From contig BMSM01000017.1 in NCBI GenBank assembly GCA_014649155.1, positions 62,001-126,000 on the forward strand: a DNA stretch of 64,000 nt. Direction: 5' to 3'. Shown here one piece after another: positions 50,135-58,376 of this stretch. This stretch comes from Streptomyces griseoviridis. GTDB taxonomy: Bacteria > Actinomycetota > Actinomycetes > Streptomycetales > Streptomycetaceae. Position 1 is the first letter of the stretch. Each line of letters begins with the position of its first letter. The position numbers were made by a program, and so were the translations under genes. The notes under the pieces were generated by a model. The model was not told the DNA's origin. It saw only the letters and a program-made list of their open reading frames with translations, and did not search any database.

Positions 50135-52024
50135 ATGAGCACGCCCACCCACCCGTCCTCCCTCACCGGGCGGACGCGGTGCGGGGACTCCTCCCGGTTC
50201 CCGCTGCGCGACTTCCTGCGCACCGAGACCGGCAGTGCCGCCGTCCTGGCCGCCGCGGTGGTCGCCGCCGTGGCCTGGGCGAACGTCGCGCCGGGCGGGT
50301 ACGAGTCGTTCTGGCGGACGGACCTGTCCGTGACGGTCGGCGGCCACGGTGTGCTGCTGCACCTGCGGGAGTGGGTGAACAGCGGCCTGATGACGGTCTT
50401 CTTCTTCGTCGTCGGGCTGGAGGCACGCCGCGAGTTCGACATGGGGGAGCTGCGCGAACGCAGCCGGCTGGCGCTCCCGCTGGCCGCCGGCGTCTCGGGC
50501 ATGCTGGTGCCCGTCCTCCTCTACGTGGCCGTCAACGCGGGCCACGGGACGGCGGGCGGCTGGGGCGCCGCCATGTCCACCGACACCGCCTTCGCGCTCG
50601 GTGCCCTGGCCCTGGTGGGGCGCCGGATGCCGACCGCGCTGCGGGTCCTGGTGCTGACGGTGACCGTGGTGGACGACTTCGTCGCCCTGATCGTCATCGC
50701 CGTCGCCTACAGCGGGAACGTGGGCCTGCCCGCCCTCGCTGTCGCCGTCGGCGCCTTCGCCGTCGTCCTGCTGCTGCGCTCCCTCGGCGTGCGGCGCGGG
50801 GCGGCGTACGCGGTGCCGGTGGCCGTCGCCTGGCCGGCCCTGCTCTTCTCGGGTGTGGACCCCGTGGTCCTCGGCCTGGCCATGGGGCTGCTGACCTACG
50901 CGCGCCCCGCCGGGCGTCCCGCGCTGGAGCGGGCCAGCGGACTGTTCCGGCTCTTCCGCGAGCAGCCCACCGCCGAACTCGAACACTCCGTCCGCCTCGG
51001 ACTGGCCTCCGCGCTCTCCCCCAACGACCGCCTGCAGCGCATGTTCCACCCCTGGGCGAGCTACGTGATCGTCCCGCTCTTCGCCCTGGCCAACGCGGGC
51101 ATCCCGGTCACCGTCGGCCAACTCGCCGACGCCTTCACCTCACCGGTCACCCTGGGCATCGTGCTGGCCTACGTGGTGGGCAAACCCGTCGGCATCGTGG
51201 GAGCGTCCCTGCTGGTCTCCGCCGCCGGGCGGGACCGCGTGCAGCTGCCCGTCGGCGTCGGCGCCCTCGTCGCGGGCGGCACCGTCGCCGGGGTCGGTTT
51301 CACCGTCTCCCTGCTGATCGCGACCCTCGCCTTCGACGGCGCCGCCCTCCAGCAGGCCAAGATCGGCACCCTGACCGCCGTGCTGGGCTCCGTCGCACTG
51401 AGCTGGGCGGTCAACGCGGTCCTGGCGCGGTTGCCGCACCGGCTGCGGCTGCGCAGCACCATCGGCCCGGCCGAGGCCATCGTCGACCTCGCGGTGCCGG
51501 TCGACGACGCCCGCGACCATGTCCGGGGGCCACGGGACGCACCCGTGACGGTGGTGGAGTACGGCGACTACGAATGCCCTTACTGCGGGCTGGCCGAGCC
51601 CGTCGTACGTGATCTGCTGCGGGATTTCGGCGAGGTCCGCTATGTGTGGCGGCACCTGCCGCTCACGGACGTACACCCCCACGCACAGGCGGCGGCGGAG
51701 GCGGCCGAGGCCGCGGCGGCGCAGGGCCGGTACTGGGAGATGCACGACCTGCTGATGGCGCACCAGGGTGCGTTGAGCGGGCGGGACCTGCGGGGGTACG
51801 CCGTCGGGGCCGGGCTCGACGTGGAGCGGTTCATGGCCGACGTGCGGGCGGGGACGGGCGCGGCGCGGGTCGCCGAGGACGTGGAATCCGCCGATCTGAG
51901 CGGTGTGGCCGGTACCCCCACCTTCTTCGTCGACGGACGCAGGCACGACGGCGCCTACGACATCGCCGCGCTGTCGGCGGCCGTGCGCGCCGCCCGCGCC
52001 CGCGCCGCCCTGGACGCCGTGTGA
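50135..52024 (+). CDS. nhaA: NhaA Na+/H+ antiporter fused to a DsbA-like thioredoxin domain
   Basis: 629 residues from ATG 50135, with GGAGAA six bases upstream. Residues about 20-430 are NhaA, with 11-12 helices (WVNSGLMTVFFFVVGLEARR EF, MSTDTAFALGALALVGRRMP TALRVLVLTVTVVDDFVALI VIAVAYS). The two adjacent Asp of VVDDFVA correspond to the sodium/proton site. Residues about 455-629 are a DsbA-type thioredoxin fold with the active site CPYC near 480 (VVEYGDYECPYCGLAEPVVR) and the cis-Pro loop GTPTFFVDG. Such fusions are known in actinomycetes and some other bacteria. The topology should place the CPYC domain on one fixed side of the membrane; which side is not resolved here. Confidence 0.93.
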   Translation: MSTPTHPSSLTGRTRCGDSSRFPLRDFLRTETGSAAVLAAAVVAAVAWANVAPGGYESFWRTDLSVTVGGHGVLLHLREWVNSGLMTVFFFVVGLEARREFDMGELRERSRLALPLAAGVSGMLVPVLLYVAVNAGHGTAGGWGAAMSTDTAFALGALALVGRRMPTALRVLVLTVTVVDDFVALIVIAVAYSGNVGLPALAVAVGAFAVVLLLRSLGVRRGAAYAVPVAVAWPALLFSGVDPVVLGLAMGLLTYARPAGRPALERASGLFRLFREQPTAELEHSVRLGLASALSPNDRLQRMFHPWASYVIVPLFALANAGIPVTVGQLADAFTSPVTLGIVLAYVVGKPVGIVGASLLVSAAGRDRVQLPVGVGALVAGGTVAGVGFTVSLLIATLAFDGAALQQAKIGTLTAVLGSVALSWAVNAVLARLPHRLRLRSTIGPAEAIVDLAVPVDDARDHVRGPRDAPVTVVEYGDYECPYCGLAEPVVRDLLRDFGEVRYVWRHLPLTDVHPHAQAAAEAAEAAAAQGRYWEMHDLLMAHQGALSGRDLRGYAVGAGLDVERFMADVRAGTGAARVAEDVESADLSGVAGTPTFFVDGRRHDGAYDIAALSAAVRAARARAALDAV

Positions 52025-52044
52025 CACGGGTGCGGGCGCACACC

Positions 52045-52124
52045 GCGAGAGCCCCCCGGCAGGTGTCCCGGGGGGCTCGCGGCACACGGCCGGCGGCGTT
52101 CCCCTCGCGGGGGACGCCGCCGGC
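52045..52124. terminator. two consecutive hairpins between convergent genes
   Basis: AGCCCCCCGG (52050-52059) pairs with CCGGGGGGCT (52068-52077). A second stem, GCCGGCGGCGTTCCCC (52089-52104), pairs with 52109-52124 with a single mismatch and a TCGC tetraloop. They separate nhaA and the leftward hydrolase, so they serve both strands. Confidence 0.8.
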
Positions 52125-52130
52125 GCCGGA

Positions 52131-52967
52131 TCACTTGGCGAGGAAGGCGAGGAGCGCCTCGTTGACCTCGGCGGCGTGGGTCCACAGCAGACCGTGCGGG
52201 GCGCCGTCGATCTCGACGTAGTCGGCGTGCGGGAGGGCCTTGCGGAAGGGACGGGCGGTGGAGTCGATGGGCAGGATGTTGTCGGCGGTGCCGTGCAGGA
52301 TCAGAGCGGGCACGTCGATCCTGGGGATGTCGGCGCGGAAGTCGGTCGGCCAGGTCAGGGGAGCGGCGGAGGCGGCGTAGGAGCCACCGGCGGCGGCGGT
52401 GTTCCAGCTGTTGCGGACGGCCTCCTCGCCGATCCGGGTGCCGAGGTTGTCGTCCAGGTTGTAGAAGTCCCGGTAGAAGGCCGTGTAGTAGGCGTAGCGG
52501 TCGGTCTTGACCGTGTCGGAGATGTCCTGGAAGAAGGCCTGGCCGGCGGCGCCGTCGGGGTTGTCGTCGGTCTTCAGCAGGAAGGGCTCCAGGGAGGCGA
52601 GGAAGGCAGCCTTGGCGACCCGGGCGGAGCCGTAGGTGCCGAGGTAGCGGCCGACCTCGCCGGTGCCCATGGAGAAGCCGACGAGGGTGACACCCTGGAG
52701 GTCGAGGGTCTCCAGGACGGTGTTGAGGTCGGCTGCGAAGGTGTCGTAGTCGTAGCCGGTGGTGGGCTGCGAGGAGCGGCCGAAACCGCGGCGGTCGTAG
52801 GTGATGACCCGGTAACCGGCGTCCAGGAGCGCGGCGGTCTGCTTCTCCCAGGAGTGTCCGTCCAGCGGGTAGCCGTGGATCAGGACGACCGGACGGCCGG
52901 TGCCGTGGTCCTCGTAGTACAGCTCGATGTCGGTGGTGTTCTCCTGGCCGACGGTGATGAACGGCAT
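52131..52967 (-). CDS. non-heme chloroperoxidase-like alpha/beta hydrolase
   Basis: 278 residues. VVLIHGYPLDGHSWEKQTAA LLDAGYRVITYDRRGFGRSS QPTTGYDYDTFAADLNTVLE TLDLQGVTLVGFSMGTGEV is the classic cofactor-free haloperoxidase N-half, with nucleophile Ser99. The acid is in LILHGTADNILPI and His in IDGAPHGLLWTHAAEVNEAL LAFL. The length equals that of BPO-A2-type enzymes. Such proteins are esterases/perhydrolases in vivo; the true substrate is unknown. It is separate in family from the other six hydrolases here. Confidence 0.93.
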   Translation of the reverse strand: MPFITVGQENTTDIELYYEDHGTGRPVVLIHGYPLDGHSWEKQTAALLDAGYRVITYDRRGFGRSSQPTTGYDYDTFAADLNTVLETLDLQGVTLVGFSMGTGEVGRYLGTYGSARVAKAAFLASLEPFLLKTDDNPDGAAGQAFFQDISDTVKTDRYAYYTAFYRDFYNLDDNLGTRIGEEAVRNSWNTAAAGGSYAASAAPLTWPTDFRADIPRIDVPALILHGTADNILPIDSTARPFRKALPHADYVEIDGAPHGLLWTHAAEVNEALLAFLAK

Positions 52968-53133
52968 GGTGCATTACCTCCACAGTGGTCGGGCCGCCGG
53001 TGCGGCGCCGAGTACGGGTCCAGCTTCACGGCGCACGGCGGCGCGGGAATCCGTCTAACGACTTACGGGCTGGGGCGGCGTGACTCATACGGGAGACGGT
53101 CAGGCCCCCGTGGAGCATGGAACACACCCGGCC

Positions 53134-53180
53134 GGGCACATGTGTTTCACTCCGGCGAATCCTGTAGAACATGTATCTCG
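53134..53180 (+). promoter_or_regulatory. paired CACATGTGTTTC and ACATGTATCTC elements
   Basis: GGGCACATGTGTTTCACTCC (53134-53153) and GAACATGTATCTCGG (53167-53181) lie 75-120 bases before the broken dehydrogenase start (53255). They match the elements at 48728 and 58262. Confidence 0.45.
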
Positions 53181-53254
53181 GGCTCTCAGGAACGGAGCCC
53201 GGCGCACGCCGGTGCCCAGGAGCCGGGTGCGACGACCTGTCGAGGAGTCTCCCG

Positions 53255-54144
53255 ATGAAACCGGTGGTCTGGATCCCGTACGAGCCCAGGGGCCTGCCGG
53301 GGCTGCCCGACGGACTCGACCGCCCTTACCGGGACGGCACGGACACCTGTCCCACACCGCCGGAGGAGGTCCGCCTCCTCACCGGTTTCCCCGGGGCGGG
53401 CGGCTACGAGCCACTGGTCACGATGGTCTCCCGGGCCAGGCGTCTGAAGGTGCTGCGGGTCCTCAGCTCCGGCCACGACTGCCTGACCCCGCGTCTGGGC
53501 CTGCTGCCGCCGGGGGCCCTGCTGCGCACCGGGCACGGTGTGCACGCCGAGGCGACCGCGGAGCTGGCGGTGACCCTGCTGCTGGCCTCGGGGGGCGGGA
53601 TTCCCCGTGCGCGAGCGGCAGGCGGGCGACTGGGCCCCGGCCGGCCGCCCGACGATACGCGGCAAGCGCGTGGTCGTCGTGGACCGGAGCCGTCGGGTCC
53701 GCCGTCGCGCGGCTGCTGGAACCCTTCGGCTGCGGACTCGTCCGGAGCGCCCGCTCCGCCCGGCCCGGCGACGCCGGGCCCGCCGTGCACCCGGTGAGGG
53801 AACTGCCGTCCCTGCTGCCCGCGGCGGACGCCGTGGTGCTGTGCGCGCCGCCGACCGAGGAGACCCGCGGCATGTTCGGCGCGCACCGGCCGGCCTCGCT
53901 CAAGGACGGCGCGACCCTGGTGAACGTCGGCAGGGGCGAACCGGTCGACACCGACGCCCTGACCCGGGAGGTGGGTTCCGGACGGCTGCGGGCGGCGCTG
54001 GACGTGGCGGCACTCGAGCCACTGCCCGGCGCGCACCCGCTCTGGCGGCAGCCGGAGGCGTTGATCATCCCGCACGCCGGCACGTTCACCGACGCCTCCG
54101 CGAAGGACTCCGCGACCTTCCTGCCACGGCGGTCGTGGCGCTGA
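53255..54144 (+). pseudogene. 2-hydroxyacid dehydrogenase with frameshifts
   Basis: Start ATG 53255 with GAGGAG eight bases upstream. The N-terminal part reads in one frame (MKPVVWIPYEPRGLPGLPDG to HAEATAELAVTLLLASGGGI P). At about 53605 the homology jumps to VRERQAGDWAPAGRPTIRGK RVVVV, and near 53690 to a third frame, GAVGSAVARLLEPFGCGLV, then ADAVVLCAPPTEETRGMFG, LKDGATLVNVGRGEPVDTDA L, LDVAALEPLPGAHPLW and ALIIPHAGTFTD. These are the NAD-binding and catalytic blocks of the D-isomer family (Arg in VGRG, Glu in LEP, His in PHAG). The C-terminal tail also appears shifted. The gene is therefore broken, unless there are several sequencing errors. Confidence 0.75.
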
Positions 54145-54354
54145 GCGGACGGGTCACCCCTGCTGAACAGGACCACCGCCGGCTGACCGCCCGGGCCGCG
54201 CCCGCACCCCCGTCCGGCTCACCCGTACCGCCTGCCATGCGCGCACCTTATGGACATCCGCAAGAACAAGCATTGGCCTCATCGCCGCACGAGGGCGAGA
54301 GTTGATCCAGCCCCGCACACCGGCCCGGTGCCGGTCCCGACCAAGGAGAATCCC

Positions 54355-55104
54355 GTGAGCAGCACGTCCCCCACCCCCGCCGGCACCGCCCTCAAGCGCG
54401 CCGGCCAGCGTCTCGTCGTCGTCGGGGCCGGCTCGGCCACCGGACGCCGCCTCGCCCGGACCGCCTCCGCCGAGGGAGCCGAACTCGTCCTCGCGGGCCC
54501 GGACCTCGCCAAGCTGGAGAAGACGGCCGCCGAACTGCCGGGCACGGCCCGTACCGTCCGCTTCGACATCACCGACGAGGCGTCGATAGCGCACCTGGCC
54601 GAAGAGGTCGGCGCCTTCGACCACTTCGTGTCCACGGCGGCCGTGCCGGCCAACGGGCCGCTGTCCGAACTCGTCCCCGAGGACGTCCAGCGCGCCTTCG
54701 CGGCCAAGGTGACCGGCCCCCTGTTCCTCGCCAAGCACCTCGCCGGACAGGCCCGGGAAGGCGGCTCCCTCACCTTCTTCTCCGGCGTGGCGGCCTGGCG
54801 TCCCGCCCCCGAGCGGACCGTGATGGCCACCACCAACGGCGCCCTCGCCTTCCTGGTCCAGGCCCTCGCCGTGGAGATCGCGCCGCTCCGGGTCAACGCC
54901 GTGTCCCCGGGTATCGTCGACAGCGGCGCCTGGGACAAGCTCGGCGCGGACAAGCGGGCGTTCCTGGAGTCGGTGGCCGCGAGCAACCCGGCCCGCCGGG
55001 TCGGCACCCCCGACGACCTCGTCGCCGCGGTGCTCTTCGCCATCGACAACCCCTACGTCACCGGCACCGTCCTGCACGTGGACGGCGGCGGACGCCTGGC
55101 CTGA
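54355..55104 (+). CDS. SDR-family oxidoreductase lacking the YxxxK motif
   Basis: 249 residues from GTG 54355, with AAGGAG upstream. The Rossmann N-terminus is VVVGAGSATGRRLARTASAE GAELVLAGPD, and the C-terminus (VNAVSPGIVDSGAWD, RRVGTPDDLVAAVLFAIDNP YVTGTVLHVDGG) is typical. Where Tyr-x3-Lys is expected after the Ser in TFFSGVAAWRPAPERTVMAT TNGALAFLVQALAVE, there is no Tyr/Lys pair. This matches a Streptomyces subfamily I recall with RPAPG...A..NGAL. It may use another mechanism or act as a binding protein. It is probably in an operon with the ABM gene (44 bases on). Confidence 0.88.
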   Translation: MSSTSPTPAGTALKRAGQRLVVVGAGSATGRRLARTASAEGAELVLAGPDLAKLEKTAAELPGTARTVRFDITDEASIAHLAEEVGAFDHFVSTAAVPANGPLSELVPEDVQRAFAAKVTGPLFLAKHLAGQAREGGSLTFFSGVAAWRPAPERTVMATTNGALAFLVQALAVEIAPLRVNAVSPGIVDSGAWDKLGADKRAFLESVAASNPARRVGTPDDLVAAVLFAIDNPYVTGTVLHVDGGGRLA

Positions 55105-55148
55105 CCCACCGGCCCACCCCTGCACACGACCCCACCAAGGAGAAGCGC

Positions 55149-55460
55149 ATGTCCGACCGCCACACCGGGCCCATCGTCCTCGTCGCCCGCATGAAGGCGC
55201 GCCCCGGCAAGGAACAGGAACTGTGGGACGCGCTGCCCGCCCTGGTGTCCGCCACCCGCCAGGAGGACGGCTGCCTCACCTACGTGCCGCACGAGGGGCT
55301 GGACGACCCCGGCCTGCTCGTCATGCACGAGGTGTGGCAGAGCGAGGAGCACCTGCGGGCCCATTCCGCCAGCGCGCACCTGCGGGCCTTCGCCGAGCGG
55401 GTGGCGCCCCTGACGGTGAACGGCATCGAGATCGAGCGGCTGGCCGAGATCGAGCTCTAG
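55149..55460 (+). CDS. antibiotic biosynthesis monooxygenase (ABM) domain protein
   Basis: 103 residues from ATG 55149, with AAGGAGAA upstream. IVLVARMKARPGKEQELWDA LPALVSATRQEDGCLTYVPH EGLDDPGLLVMHEVWQSEEH LRAHSASAHLRAF is the complete ABM ferredoxin-like fold, usually a dimer that oxygenates aromatic substrates without cofactor, or acts as a heme-degradation relative. The YVPHEG replaces the more usual Y.LH.. stretch. It is downstream of the SDR gene in the same transcript. Confidence 0.9.
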   Translation: MSDRHTGPIVLVARMKARPGKEQELWDALPALVSATRQEDGCLTYVPHEGLDDPGLLVMHEVWQSEEHLRAHSASAHLRAFAERVAPLTVNGIEIERLAEIEL

Positions 55461-55626
55461 ACCGTCCCGTTCGGGGGGCCGCGGGCGTCACGGCGGTCAA
55501 CGGGCCCTGGCACTCAGTCATTCGACGGAAGCGTGCCGGGGCCGTCCGCGGTCCACTGGACCGGTACCGACCGGCACCTCACGACCTCCGCGGTCACGAG
55601 GGCGACGAGAAACACTGGAGTCACCC

Positions 55627-56820
55627 ATGTCCATACCCGCCCCCACCTCGCACACCGGCCCGGGCCGCAGGACGGTCCTCGGCCTGTCCCTCGTGGTCGG
55701 AGGGGCCCTGGCGGCCGGCGCCGCGCCGGCCGCGGCCCGCCCCGGCACCGGTGGCGGCCACCACCAGCCCCGGCTGGAGACGGTCGCGACCTTCGACGGC
55801 GCGATGCCCACCGGGGTCACGGTGTCCCGCTCGGGCCGGATCTTCGTCAACTTCCCGCGCTGGGGCGACGACGTCCCGTTCTCGGTGGCCGAGATCCGGG
55901 GCGGCAAGGCCGTCGCCTACCCCGACCGGGCCGTCAACCGGCCGGACACCTCGCGCCCCGAGCGGCACTTCCTCGGCGTGCAGAGCGTGGTCGTCGACGC
56001 CGCCGAACGGCTGTGGGTCGTGGACACCGGCCGCGTCGAGTGGGCCGACGCGCCCCACGGCGGACCGAAGCTGGTCGCCATCGACCTGGCCACCGACCGG
56101 GTGGTCCGCACCATCCTGCTGCCCCGCTCCGTCGCCGGGCCGCGCAGCTTCATCAACGACGTCCGCTTCGACCTGAGCCGTGGCTACGCCTACCTCACCG
56201 ATGCCACCCCGGACGGCCCCAACGGACTGATCGTCGTTCACCTGGCGAGCGGCACCTCCTGGCGCTGCCTGGACGACGCGCCGTCCACCCGCCCCGTTCC
56301 CGGGTTCGTCCCCGTCGTCGAGGGCCGCCCGCTGACCAACAGCCCGGACGCCACCACACCCGCCACGCCCGTCAACATCGGCGCGGACGGCATCGCGCTC
56401 AGCCCCGACGGTGAGTGGCTGTACTACTGCCCGCTCTCCAGCCGCCGCCTGTACGCGGTGCGCACCAGGGACCTGGTCCGCGCGCGGTCGGACCGCGGCG
56501 CGTCTGCCGTACCCGTGCGCGATCTGGGCGCCAAGGGCATGTCCGACGGCCTGGAGACCGATCGGGCCGGCCGCGTCTACGGTGGTGACCTGGAGAACAA
56601 CGCCATCGTCCGCCGTGAACTCGACGGCACCTACCGCACCCTGATCCGCGACGAGCGCCTGGTGTGGCCCGACACCCTGTCCGTCGGCTATGACCGGCAC
56701 CTGTACGTCGTCGCCAACCAGCTCAACCGCCAGGCCGCCTACAACGGCGGCGTGGACCTGCGGGTCAAGCCGTACGCGCTGTACCGCTTCCCCATCGGCA
56801 GCGGACCCGCCCGCCGCTGA
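55627..56820 (+). CDS. secreted yellow/MRJP-like beta-propeller protein
   Basis: 397 residues from ATG 55627, with TGGAG upstream. GPGRRTVLGLSLVVGGALAA GAAPAAARP is a twin-arginine signal peptide (RRTVLGL) with an Ala-x-Ala cleavage region near residue 37. The mature part has repeated blade motifs: MPTGVTVSRSGRIFVNFPRW, GVQSVVVDAAERLWVVDTG, FINDVRFDLSRGYAYLTDA, GIALSPDGEWLYYCPLSSRR LY, MSDGLETDRAGRVYGGDLEN, LVWPDTLSVGYDRHLYVVAN. These match the major-royal-jelly/yellow family seen in many bacteria. Its function there is unknown. It is convergent with the alcohol dehydrogenase, and a 21-bp-stem terminator follows. Confidence 0.9.
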   Translation: MSIPAPTSHTGPGRRTVLGLSLVVGGALAAGAAPAAARPGTGGGHHQPRLETVATFDGAMPTGVTVSRSGRIFVNFPRWGDDVPFSVAEIRGGKAVAYPDRAVNRPDTSRPERHFLGVQSVVVDAAERLWVVDTGRVEWADAPHGGPKLVAIDLATDRVVRTILLPRSVAGPRSFINDVRFDLSRGYAYLTDATPDGPNGLIVVHLASGTSWRCLDDAPSTRPVPGFVPVVEGRPLTNSPDATTPATPVNIGADGIALSPDGEWLYYCPLSSRRLYAVRTRDLVRARSDRGASAVPVRDLGAKGMSDGLETDRAGRVYGGDLENNAIVRRELDGTYRTLIRDERLVWPDTLSVGYDRHLYVVANQLNRQAAYNGGVDLRVKPYALYRFPIGSGPARR

Positions 56821-56835
56821 CCCGGCGGCACGAAG

Positions 56836-56880
56836 ACCGGCGGCCGTACCGGCACCCCAGGTGCCGGTACGGCCGCCGGT
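56836..56880. terminator. bidirectional terminator, perfect 21-bp stem
   Basis: The arm at 56836-56856 is exactly complementary to 56860-56880 with only a CCA loop. It lies between the propeller gene (ends 56820) and the leftward alcohol dehydrogenase (ends 56897). Confidence 0.9.
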
Positions 56881-56896
56881 CGCGTGTGCCCCGTGC

Positions 56897-57916
56897 TCAG
56901 GCGCCGGTGGTGAGCACCACGCGGAAGCGGGCCCGGTTGTCCATCATGCGCGCGTACGCATCGGCCGCCCGTTCCAGCGGCATCTCCTCGACGTGCGGCC
57001 GGACCCCGGTCAGCGCGGCGAACCGCAGGGTGTCCTCGATGTCGGCCGCGGTGCCGCTGGGCAGCCCGGAGATCCTCTTCGACAGGTCGATCAACTGCAA
57101 CGGGCTGATCCGCATCGGCTCCGGGTCGACACCCAGGACGACCAGTTCACCGTCCGGCCCCAGACCGTCGACGGCCGCCGACATCGTCTCCGAGTCGCCC
57201 GCCGTGGCGAGCACCGCGCGCGCTCCGCCGAGTGCCTGCAGGGCGGGGCTCATCTCCTCGGCCGTGGAGTCGACGTAGTGGTGCGCGCCCAGTTCCCCGG
57301 CGAGCGCCCGCTTCTCCGCGCCCCGCGCGATGACGACCGTCTCGAAGCCCATCCGGACAGCGAACTGCACTCCCAGGTGCCCCAGTCCGCCCAGTCCGAG
57401 GACCGCCACCAGGTCGCCCGGCCCCGCGCCCGAGCGGCGCAGGGCGTTGAAGGTGGTCACCCCCGCGCAGGCCAGGGGCGCCGCGTCCACCGCGCTGATC
57501 CCGTCCGGAATCCGGGCCAGGGCGTTGGCGGGGACGTTCAAAGCTTCGCCGTAGCCGCCCGGGTAGGCCCAGCCGGGCACCTTGAGTTCGGTGCAGTGGA
57601 TGAAGTCACCTCGGCGGCAGGGCACGCAGTGGCCGCAGTGGCCGCCGAACCAGCCGACGGCGACCCGGTCGCCGGCCTGCCAGCCGGTCGCGTAAGCGCC
57701 GACGGCGTCGATCCGGCCGGCGATCTCGTGTCCCGGGGTCACCGGGTGGGCCAGGCCGGGCACCAGCCCCTCGACCATCAGCGAATCGGTGTGGCACACC
57801 CCGCACGCCTCGACGGTGACGCGCACTTCGAAGGGGCCGGGGTCGGGGACGTCGCGCCGGCCGGTGCGCAGGGCACCGGCCGGCTGGTCCACCAGGACCG
57901 CGCGGACAGATGACAT
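56897..57916 (-). CDS. zinc-dependent alcohol dehydrogenase
   Basis: 339 residues from ATG 57916, with AGGAGG eight bases upstream. Catalytic zinc ligands are Cys38 (ACGVCHTDS), His63 and Glu64 (PGHEIAG); structural zinc Cys94, 97, 100 and 108 (GGHCGHCVPCRRGDFIHC). The nucleotide motif is GLGGLGHLGVQFA. It is a paralogue of 22280 (same length, 8 of 8 zinc-site positions conserved). The MoaF-like relic lies directly upstream on the same strand, as if it was once the partner gene. Substrate: probably a primary alcohol/aldehyde. Confidence 0.92.
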   Translation of the reverse strand: MSSVRAVLVDQPAGALRTGRRDVPDPGPFEVRVTVEACGVCHTDSLMVEGLVPGLAHPVTPGHEIAGRIDAVGAYATGWQAGDRVAVGWFGGHCGHCVPCRRGDFIHCTELKVPGWAYPGGYGEALNVPANALARIPDGISAVDAAPLACAGVTTFNALRRSGAGPGDLVAVLGLGGLGHLGVQFAVRMGFETVVIARGAEKRALAGELGAHHYVDSTAEEMSPALQALGGARAVLATAGDSETMSAAVDGLGPDGELVVLGVDPEPMRISPLQLIDLSKRISGLPSGTAADIEDTLRFAALTGVRPHVEEMPLERAADAYARMMDNRARFRVVLTTGA

Positions 57917-57965
57917 GACAGGAACCTCCTGCTGTTCGACGACGGGGGAAACCGCGGTACGGCCC

Positions 57966-58105
57966 TCAGCCCGGGACCTCGACGGTTCCGGTCAGCAGGG
58001 CGAGCGGGGCGCCGCCCGGCAGGGTGACGCGTGAGTGGACCCGGGCCGCCTTCGAGGTCCTCCAGGTGCGTGACGGTGGCGACCGGGCCGGGACACCCGG
58101 GACGA
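57966..58105 (-). pseudogene. relic of a MoaF-like gene
   Basis: Leftward reading gives VATVTHLEDLEGG, then in another frame VHSRVTLPGGAPLALLTGTV EVPG and a stop at 57966. The intact gene at 1231 ends SGATITHLEDFERGLLYSRI TLPDGTPLALTGTIGPLD. One frameshift lies between the blocks, and nothing upstream of VATVTHLED is recognisable. About 40 of 106 residues remain. It lies on the same strand just upstream of the alcohol dehydrogenase. Confidence 0.65.
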
Positions 58106-58244
58106 CTTTCCGCGGGTCCTCGCCAGGATCGCGCGGCCCAGCGGCGGGGCCATCCGTCATCCGACGTACCGCCTCGCGGGCCGGTGTCCCCTTCCCGGCC
58201 CGGGACGACCGGACAGGCGGCGGCGGTCGGTCCGGGAAGCTCGC

Positions 58245-58278
58245 AACGGCACACCTGTCCCGCTCATATGTGTCTCGC
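58245..58278 (+). promoter_or_regulatory. CACACCTGTCCC and CATATGTGTCTC elements before the cobalt-enzyme operon
   Basis: GGCACACCTGTCCC (about 58248) and CTCATATGTGTCTCGCC (about 58262-58278) lie about 100-130 bases before the GTG at 58377. They resemble the CACATGTGTCTC-like elements at 24746, 48728, 53136 and 45604. Confidence 0.45.
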
Positions 58279-58376
58279 CTGGGACCGGTAGTCGTTTGAC
58301 GGATGCCCCGCACCACTCGTCCTCCGCAAGCTATTCCCGGCATACGCGACAGAAGCCACCCAGCCAAGGAGGAGCA

